This document shows positions 1-4,588 of a stretch of 6,684 nt of DNA, piece after piece. Source of the stretch: Flavobacteriales bacterium (GTDB lineage: Bacteria; Bacteroidota; Bacteroidia; Flavobacteriales_F; PHOS-HE28). Below the pieces are notes generated by a model. It saw only the letters and a list, made by a program, of their open reading frames with translations. It ran no database searches and was not told where the DNA came from. The translations under genes and the position numbers were made by a program. The stretch is from NCBI GenBank assembly GCA_020854015.1, contig JADZGG010000374.1, forward strand, positions 1 through 6,684. Direction: 5' to 3'. Numbering within the stretch: the first letter of the stretch is position 1; each line of letters begins with the position of its first letter.

Positions 1-276
1 GAGCTCTTCATTGATCTGGGTGCAGATCTTGAGCACCTTCACTGAATTCATGGAGGTGCGCTTCCGGCCTTTCTGGCTGGCACCACCACTGGTGCGATAA
101 GCGCTGACGAAGGTCTCAAAGGTCGTTAGGTGACCTTGGGCCACTTCGGCCGTGAACTGTTGGCGGAGAAAGCGGGAAACGATCGCCGCCCCGGATCGGC
201 CGGCGGCCGACGTACCATCCACTTTCGCGATGATCGCGAACAGTTGAAGGAGGGCTTTGAGGATCTTCTCGCTCAT
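1..276 (-). CDS. N-terminus of a probable TerB-like / FHA-ATP-binding-cassette protein (partial, runs off left edge)
   Basis: An open frame of 92 codons begins at an ATG (274-276) and stays open to the window edge. The protein starts MSEKILKALLQLFAIIAKVD and continues through a helical region rich in Q, F and L (RFLRQQFTAEV, residues about 35-45) to a basic linker (residues about 66-76) and SVKVLKICTQINEEL. From memory, this opening (MSExILKALxQLFAII..D, then a VKxLxICxxIN segment) matches the TerB-like N-terminal region of large Bacteroidota proteins that also carry an FHA domain and an ABC-type ATPase with membrane segments. None of those later domains lies in the window, so the full architecture is inferred. 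No strong Shine-Dalgarno sequence precedes the ATG, as is common in this phylum. The start lies 36 bases past the base of a terminator hairpin (minus direction), so the gene probably has its own promoter or depends on readthrough from the upstream operon. The start and reading frame are well supported; the family assignment is moderate. Confidence 0.6.
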   Translation of the reverse strand, partial: MSEKILKALLQLFAIIAKVDGTSAAGRSGAAIVSRFLRQQFTAEVAQGHLTTFETFVSAYRTSGGASQKGRKRTSMNSVKVLKICTQINEEL

Positions 277-312
277 GGACGGGCGTGGAACTTCCGGAGG
301 TCCCGAAAATGA

Positions 313-341
313 GAACGGCCCTCTTTACGTGAGGGCCGTTC
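313..341 (-). terminator. Intrinsic terminator hairpin after the lipoprotein / secreted-protein operon
   Basis: A perfect 11-bp stem, GAACGGCCCTC (313-323) with GAGGGCCGTTC (331-341), closes a 7-base loop. Read on the minus strand it is followed by TCATTTTC, a moderate T-rich tail; on the plus strand no T tract follows. It lies about 30 bases past the stop of the 138-residue gene, so it most likely ends that operon. The tail is not a pure T run, so termination may be incomplete and allow some readthrough into the next minus-strand gene. Confidence 0.65.
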
Positions 342-351
342 AAAAGTTCCA

Positions 352-366
352 CCGGGTCCTGCCCGG
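352..366 (-). repeat. Small second hairpin between stop codon and terminator
   Basis: CCGGG (352-356) pairs with CCCGG (362-366) around a 5-base loop, directly after the stop of the 138-residue gene. On the minus strand it is followed by TGGAACTTTTG. It may be an accessory structure protecting the 3' end or part of a tandem terminator. It is short, and could be chance in GC-rich DNA. Confidence 0.3.
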
Positions 367-371
367 AAGCG

Positions 372-788
372 CTACTTCTTGAATCCGATGAGGAGCACCG
401 CACAACCGGAACCCAACTTGGCGGGGTCCAACTGGGCCTCCATGGTCACCTCAATGGTGTTCGCCACCACCAGGTCCCAGTAAGGATCGTTGCTGAATTC
501 CTTGTTGGTGAACAGCACATTGCGATCGCGGTCCAACACGGAGAACACCAGGTTGCGATCGGAAAGGCCGCTGCAGGCCGCCACTCGGTACGTGGTCCCA
601 CCGAAAAGCGTCAGGTTGAACTCGGCCATCTCCTCACCGCTGAGCAGCGCGCGATAGAACTGACCATCGGGGATGTAGGCCTGGGTGATGTGCTTTTCGC
701 AGACCGAGGCAATGGTGTCGCACTGGGCGATAGCACTGGTTGAAAGGGTGGCCAGGGCCAGCGCGGGAAGGAACGTTCGGAAGTTCAT
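372..788 (-). CDS. Small secreted protein of unknown function (138 aa)
   Basis: This encodes 138 residues from an ATG (786-788) to TAG (372-374). The N-terminus (MNFRTFLPALALATLSTSAIAQ) is a type I signal peptide: one early basic residue, a hydrophobic core and an AIA|Q cleavage site near residue 21. The Cys at 23 follows Q, not a lipobox, so this is not a lipoprotein. The mature part has four Cys (23, 30, 72, 129), which could form disulfides outside the cytoplasm. Its composition suggests a compact beta-rich domain: TTYRVAACSGLSDRNLVFSV around 65-84, a DRDRNVLFTN turn around 86-95, and an ending of GSGCAVLLIGFKK. I associate similar short proteins (YRxAACSGLSD motif, LIGFK tail) with Bacteroidota genomes, where they are uncharacterised; no biochemical role can be read from the sequence. 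The start is 2 bases after the stop of the upstream lipoprotein gene, so the two are almost certainly co-transcribed. A strong terminator follows. Confidence 0.88.
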   Translation of the reverse strand: MNFRTFLPALALATLSTSAIAQCDTIASVCEKHITQAYIPDGQFYRALLSGEEMAEFNLTLFGGTTYRVAACSGLSDRNLVFSVLDRDRNVLFTNKEFSNDPYWDLVVANTIEVTMEAQLDPAKLGSGCAVLLIGFKK

Positions 789-790
789 GT

Positions 791-1699
791 TCAGGCCAGG
801 ATCTGGATGCGCATCTTGTTCACCTGCTCGCCGATCGCCTTGATCTGGGCGGGGGAAACAGTGATGACGCTTGTGCTATTGATGTGCGTGGTCTTGGACT
901 TCGCGTCGGTCACAGGCTTCTCGAACGTGTAGGTGGCAGTGACACCAGCAAAGGCCGTTTGCAAGGTCTTCATCTCGGTGATGAGCGAGCCGTACAAGTT
1001 CTCCTTATCGGCGCCTTGCAGGAGTGTGATCAGGTCATCCAAGGTGCGCTTCTGCTCGCCGATGCGCTGCGCAAGGGCTTGGTCGTTCTTGCTGGAAGTG
1101 GCGTTCACTGTTAAGTAGAGGGACTCGAGCCAACCACCGGTAAGCACAAGTGCCGACACATCATCACGTCCGTTCACCTTCAGGTATTCGTCGGCAGCGC
1201 GGTAAGCGGAGCCGGTCAACACAAGAAGGCTGTCCTCATGGGCCACGTTCTTCTTGAAACGCTCCAGCAGGGCCTTGTCGAACGCATTGGTCAGGTCCAG
1301 CTGACCGCTGAGCTTCTCGATGAGGCCCAGCGTGGTGAGCGCGCGACTGCCATCCTTCTCGATCGTCACGTAAGCCAGGTCGGCTCCGTACATGCCCATG
1401 GCGAGCGCTCGGCCCGCCTTGTTGGTCAACTTGTCCAATTGCTCGACCGGAAGGGGCAATTCCTTTTGGTAACCCACCCCCAGCTTGCGGAACAGTAGTG
1501 CCGTCTGCACGGGGGAAGGGATGCTGAACAGCTTTCCACCTACGTTCATCAGACCTGTGGTCCGTTGTTCGACAACGGTATCCAGCGTATCGGCGGCACC
1601 GGTATGACCATCGGTAGCGGTATGCTCACCACCACAGGCCAGCAGGCTGGCGCCCAGGACCGTGGCCAAGGTCCATTTCAAAGGGAGATGCACGGACAT
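791..1699 (-). CDS. Envelope lipoprotein of unknown function (302 aa)
   Basis: The chosen start is the ATG at 1697-1699, giving 302 residues to TGA (791-793). It yields an ideal lipoprotein signal: MSVHLPLKWT, a hydrophobic stretch, then LLAC with the lipidated Cys at residue 22. An in-frame upstream ATG at 1777 would add 26 residues of non-signal sequence and read through the promoter-like element at 1731-1738, so it is rejected. After the Cys comes a flexible Gly/Thr/Asp linker (23-45), then a mainly helical domain. Notable segments are FSIPSPVQTALLFRKLG (58-74), ALAMGMYGADLAYV (98-111), an alpha-rich middle (LLERFKKN, AYRAADEYLK) and ALVLTGGWLESLYLTVN (183-199). The last 45 residues hold polar TYTFEKPVTDAKSKTT followed by ITVSPAQIKAIGEQVNKMR. 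I associate this pattern with an uncharacterised Bacteroidota lipoprotein family. Expected location is a membrane facing the periplasm or the cell surface. It heads a two-gene operon with the small secreted protein 2 bases downstream, which suggests a shared envelope role. Confidence 0.88.
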   Translation of the reverse strand: MSVHLPLKWTLATVLGASLLACGGEHTATDGHTGAADTLDTVVEQRTTGLMNVGGKLFSIPSPVQTALLFRKLGVGYQKELPLPVEQLDKLTNKAGRALAMGMYGADLAYVTIEKDGSRALTTLGLIEKLSGQLDLTNAFDKALLERFKKNVAHEDSLLVLTGSAYRAADEYLKVNGRDDVSALVLTGGWLESLYLTVNATSSKNDQALAQRIGEQKRTLDDLITLLQGADKENLYGSLITEMKTLQTAFAGVTATYTFEKPVTDAKSKTTHINSTSVITVSPAQIKAIGEQVNKMRIQILA

Positions 1700-1730
1700 G
1701 TTCGCACGTTGCGTTTCAGAAGTTCGGGAA

Positions 1731-1738
1731 CGAAAGTA
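1731..1738 (-). promoter_or_regulatory. Candidate Bacteroidota -7 promoter element of the lipoprotein operon
   Basis: On the minus strand this reads TACTTTCG, close to the Bacteroidota -7 box TAnnTTTG. It ends 31 bases before the lipoprotein ATG, giving a plausible short 5' leader. The upstream -33 TTTG box is not clear: a TTG lies only about 15 bases further upstream, shorter than the usual spacing of roughly 19. The position supports the downstream ATG at 1699 as the true start. Confidence 0.45.
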
Positions 1739-1822
1739 GCCGTGCCCTCTCCCCAAGCCTACCCCGCTCAGGCCCACTTTTCAACAGCCCAAGCCTTACG
1801 GGAGGAAGTACCACCCGCTTAA

Positions 1823-1840
1823 CAGGCCATCTGCGGCCTG
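1823..1840 (-). terminator. Weak hairpin after the candidate small ORF
   Basis: CAGGCC (1823-1828) pairs with GGCCTG (1835-1840) around a 6-base loop. It begins 3 bases after the stop codon of the 47-residue minus-strand ORF and is followed, on that strand, by TTAAG rather than a proper T tract. Its placement fits a transcript end for the small ORF or for the large gene upstream, but the stem is short. Confidence 0.3.
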
Positions 1841-1843
1841 GAA

Positions 1844-1987
1844 CTACCAGTTCAGGGCCTTCTTATAGTACCGTGGGAATCGGATGTGCCTACGCATCTG
1901 CCGGAGGTACTTGTCGACCAGCGGTGTGGTCAGATCATATACCGAAGGGGACGTCCGCTCCTGTGGTTTTTCGCTCTTGCGCCTCAT
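1844..1987 (-). CDS. Candidate small basic protein (47 aa), unknown function
   Basis: An ATG at 1985-1987 opens a 47-codon frame ending in TAG (1844-1846). The product begins MRRKSEKPQERTSPSVYDLT and ends with the dense basic/aromatic stretch VDKYLRQMRRHIRFPRYYKK (residues 24-43), then ALNW. There is no signal peptide or membrane segment, so it would be cytoplasmic. The strong positive charge, with many Arg and Lys plus Tyr, Phe and Trp, would suit nucleic-acid or ribosome binding, but that is only inference. Support for coding: codons in the second half strongly favour G/C in third position (AAG, CTG, ATC, TAC, GAC), as in the neighbouring genes; an AGGA lies 6 bases before the ATG; it sits in an otherwise unexplained 387-base gap in the same orientation as its neighbours; and a hairpin follows its stop. 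It could instead be the degenerate tail of a lost gene, since the frame stays open for some distance upstream without another good start. I do not recognise the family. Confidence 0.5.
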   Translation of the reverse strand: MRRKSEKPQERTSPSVYDLTTPLVDKYLRQMRRHIRFPRYYKKALNW

Positions 1988-2086
1988 GGTCGATCCTGGT
2001 ATTACGCCCCATAGACAACACGGACCGTTCCGAACGTTGCCCGGCAGCGGACCAGGAGATCGATCGATATACAGGTCAGACAGGTA
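1988..2086. other. Intergenic stretch between the small ORF and the T9SS cargo gene
   Basis: These 99 bases hold no convincing promoter or terminator. Two minor features are visible: a 10-bp palindrome ATCGATCGAT (2059-2068) and two copies of ACAGGT 9 bases apart (2071-2076 and 2080-2085), just beyond the stop of the large minus-strand gene. Both are short enough to be chance. The lack of an obvious terminator leaves open readthrough from the large gene into the small ORF. Confidence 0.4.
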
Positions 2087-4468
2087 CTACCGCAGCAGGG
2101 TCACGTGTCCGGAACGCTCGTAGGTCTCACCGATCAGTGCTTTCACACGGATCTGGTAGACGTAGACGCCCGTCGGGGCCGGCGCCCCATTGTAGTTCCC
2201 ATCCCACGGGCGAAGCACATCGTCCGTTTCGAACAGCAGCTCGCCCCAACGATCGAAGATCCGAAGGCGGAAATCGCGGAGTCCTGTCCCTTGGGCCATG
2301 AAAACCTCGTTGAAGCCATCTCCATCCGGGGAGAATGCGTTCGGGATGTACAAGTTGAACTCTTGCTGCACAGTGATGGAGCGATAGGTGGTGTCCCGGC
2401 AGCCGAGTGTGTCCTCGATGGCCAGCATCACCGTGTAATCACCCGGCTCAGGGTAAGTGAAGAAAGGGTTCTGCTCAGTGCTCGTAAGGCCAGGCGCGCC
2501 GAAGTCCCAGTTCCAATAGTTGGCGCCGAACGAGCGGTCCAGGAACGGTATGGGGAAGTTGTTGACCTGGCTGCTGCCCCCCCACCAGAAGTCCGCCAAC
2601 GGCGCGTTCACTCCCACCCCTACCGCATCACTCGCCACGATCCCGCATCCGTCCATGACCGTGACCGAATAGATCGTGTTGTAGCTGGGCCATACCGCCA
2701 GCGTATCCGCCAATGAACCATCGTTCCACAGGTAGCTGTAGCCGCCCCACCCCAATGTGGGCAAAGCGTGCAACACCGCCGTATCCGTGATGCAGATGAA
2801 GGTATCCGGAGCGATGAGCACCCGAAGCGTGTCGTAGTCCACGGTCACCGTCACCAGATCGCTCGTGTCCCTGCCGCACCGGTCCGTCACCGTGACGCTG
2901 AAGGACTGGGTGACAGGCGGGGCCACCGTGGCCGTGACATTGGAACCAAGCCCGTTGCTCCAACTGTATTGATAGGGCAGATCACCACCTTGCGCGACCG
3001 CTTGCAGTTGCACCGGGGTCTCCGGGCAATAGACCGTGATGTCAGGAAGGGCCTGAACCACCAAGGGCGGCGAGATAGGCTTACTGATCGTTACGCTCTC
3101 TGTCTGCGTGATCACTCCACAATCGTCCGTGACGATCAGGTTGTAGGTCGTTGTCTGGGCGGGTGCCACCCAACCGCTGAAAGAACCATCCGGGATCCCC
3201 TGGTCCCAATCAAGACCGTAGTTACCGAAACCACCGGTCACCGTCGCCACTACCAGGGTGCTGTCGTTGCAGGTCAAGCTGGTATCGTTGCTCAGAACCA
3301 CTTGGATCAGGGGGGCCTCTTCGAGAAGGATCACCACCGTCGCGGTATCCGAACCACAGGGTCCTTCGTTGATCACGACCAGTTGGATCGTCTCCTGCCC
3401 TTCAGGAATGGCGTCAAGAACGGCATCAATGGTGAGAAGTACGCTGTCCTCACCAGCGGCGAAGATCACTTCGGGCGGTAGCGCCGAATAATCCACCCCT
3501 TCCGTAGCAGAGCCCGAAGTGAGCAGCTGCATGGTATCCGCTGCAGTGATCGGCGCGCCACGGACCAGGTAGAGCAGTGCTTCACCACAACCCTCGTAGA
3601 ACAAGCTGTCGATACCGCCGGCGATCACCTCGCTCACGATGGCCACTTGGTTGCTCTGGAAACTTCCCGCCTTCAGGAAGACCGCACTGTCCCAGACCGT
3701 GTCGCTCGCATCACCGATGGCGATCTTGATGTGGTAGGTAAGCCCGCAGGTCACCTGCGCTCGCGCTGTGAGCACCGTGGTGAACCCATCGTACTGCACA
3801 TACTGCGCATTGCTGTTGAAGGGAGCGTTGATACCCGTCCCATTGACCACGTAATATGACGAGTTCACCACATTGTTCACCGTATTGATCGTGACGGGGT
3901 CGGTGGTGCCGGGGATCAAAGCAATGTTGATGGCCCCGTTCGTGAAAGTGCCGGAGATCCCCGGTCCGCTGAGGAAGAAACCGAAGATGTCGTTCACACT
4001 GTTCACGAACTCCAGGTACTCATCCGAGCCGAACACGAAGTCGAACTTCAAAGAATCGCCGGTGGGCACGAAGTCGAACTCCAGCACGGCCGCATCGTTC
4101 ACCGTCTGCGGGTTGGAGAGCACGGCGAGGTCCGGGTCGCTCTGGCCGAAGTTTCCGCCCCCCTGGCTGCTACTTCCCGAATTGTTCGGTCCGGCCGCGT
4201 TCATGATGTCGCCCGTGGCCAGGATCAGACCCTGCGCCATCCCCAAGGTGGTATTGACCCCGTTGAAGGACCCGACCTGCTCAGTGACAGCGTTGGCCGG
4301 CACGCCGTTGAAGGTGATGTTGCTCACCGTAACGCCCGGTCCGAGAAGAACGTTCTGGACCAAGGCCGCCGGTGTCTGCGTGTTCGACAGCACGATCTGC
4401 GCCTGAACGGAGCTCAGAGCGAACAGGCAGGCGACAAGAAGCAGCAAGCGCTGGGGGAGCGAACGCAT
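2087..4468 (-). CDS. Secreted choice-of-anchor L protein with T9SS type B sorting domain (793 aa)
   Basis: The start chosen is the ATG at 4466-4468, which begins a clean signal peptide (MRSLPQRLLLLVACLFALSS, cleavage near VQA|Q at 23). A TTG 7 codons upstream would spoil the signal and overlap a promoter-like element. Domains in order: choice-of-anchor L domain, about 25-270, with LGMAQGLILATGDI, DFVFGSDEYLEFV (143-155), NDIFGFFLSGPG and HIKIAIGDASDTVWDSAVFL; a Calx-beta-like domain, about 278-384, with ATEGVDYSALP and IPEGQETIQLVV; three Ig/PKD-like modules of about 80 residues, each with a Cys pair 49-50 residues apart (C400/C450, C481/C531, C559/C608) and a TVTDxCG-type ending; a PKD domain, about 622-700, with WDFGAPG and TYPEPGDYTVML; and a C-terminal gliding-motility-associated sorting domain, about 705-793, with YIPNAFSPDGDGFNEVF and FDRWGELLFET. 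The protein is thus expected to cross the inner membrane by Sec and the outer membrane by the type IX system, and to be displayed or released. An adhesin-like or matrix role is likely; its ligand is unknown. The frame is intact and full length. It is transcribed divergently from priA. Confidence 0.95.
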   Translation of the reverse strand: MRSLPQRLLLLVACLFALSSVQAQIVLSNTQTPAALVQNVLLGPGVTVSNITFNGVPANAVTEQVGSFNGVNTTLGMAQGLILATGDIMNAAGPNNSGSSSQGGGNFGQSDPDLAVLSNPQTVNDAAVLEFDFVPTGDSLKFDFVFGSDEYLEFVNSVNDIFGFFLSGPGISGTFTNGAINIALIPGTTDPVTINTVNNVVNSSYYVVNGTGINAPFNSNAQYVQYDGFTTVLTARAQVTCGLTYHIKIAIGDASDTVWDSAVFLKAGSFQSNQVAIVSEVIAGGIDSLFYEGCGEALLYLVRGAPITAADTMQLLTSGSATEGVDYSALPPEVIFAAGEDSVLLTIDAVLDAIPEGQETIQLVVINEGPCGSDTATVVILLEEAPLIQVVLSNDTSLTCNDSTLVVATVTGGFGNYGLDWDQGIPDGSFSGWVAPAQTTTYNLIVTDDCGVITQTESVTISKPISPPLVVQALPDITVYCPETPVQLQAVAQGGDLPYQYSWSNGLGSNVTATVAPPVTQSFSVTVTDRCGRDTSDLVTVTVDYDTLRVLIAPDTFICITDTAVLHALPTLGWGGYSYLWNDGSLADTLAVWPSYNTIYSVTVMDGCGIVASDAVGVGVNAPLADFWWGGSSQVNNFPIPFLDRSFGANYWNWDFGAPGLTSTEQNPFFTYPEPGDYTVMLAIEDTLGCRDTTYRSITVQQEFNLYIPNAFSPDGDGFNEVFMAQGTGLRDFRLRIFDRWGELLFETDDVLRPWDGNYNGAPAPTGVYVYQIRVKALIGETYERSGHVTLLR

Positions 4469-4472
4469 TTGG

Positions 4473-4480
4473 CGAAAATA
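4473..4480 (-). promoter_or_regulatory. Candidate -7 promoter element directly before the T9SS cargo gene (possibly leaderless)
   Basis: On the minus strand this reads TATTTTCG, resembling the Bacteroidota -7 box TAnnTTTG and the TACTTTCG element before the lipoprotein gene. Only CCAA separates it from the ATG at 4468. Transcription starting the usual few bases downstream would begin at or next to the start codon, giving a leaderless mRNA. No clear -33 TTTG box is seen at the expected distance, so the call is tentative. Confidence 0.35.
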
Positions 4481-4588
4481 GGCGAACAAGGGACCGGAGC
4501 TGTGAACGGGCTGACTCCGTGTCGAGGGATCCCAAGCGGAACCGACACCGGTCGCACATGCGCGATCTTCGCGCCCTTGACCGTGAAC

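Noticed and set aside
116..403. Minus-strand frame of 95 codons across the 277-371 junction
   Set aside because: It crosses the terminator and overlaps both neighbouring genes in another frame; the product is Ser/Arg/Pro-rich with no support.
1700..1777. Longer N-terminus for the lipoprotein starting at 1777
   Set aside because: The extra 26 residues would bury the lipoprotein signal inside the protein and translate the promoter-like element.
2059..2085. Palindrome ATCGATCGAT and paired ACAGGT copies after the T9SS gene
   Set aside because: Too short and isolated to argue for an operator, attachment site or repeat element; likely chance.
1873..2301. Plus-strand frame of 142 codons over the 1700-2086 gap
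   Set aside because: It runs into the C-terminus of the T9SS cargo gene on the opposite strand, and the low-complexity Arg/Ser/Pro product has no motif. The minus-strand 47-codon frame explains the gap better.
2105..2716. Plus-strand frame of 203 codons inside the T9SS cargo gene
   Set aside because: It is antisense to the PKD and sorting domains, is rich in Arg and His with no domain signature, and is an antisense shadow. The same applies to the plus-strand frames at 2768-3481 and 3873-4406.
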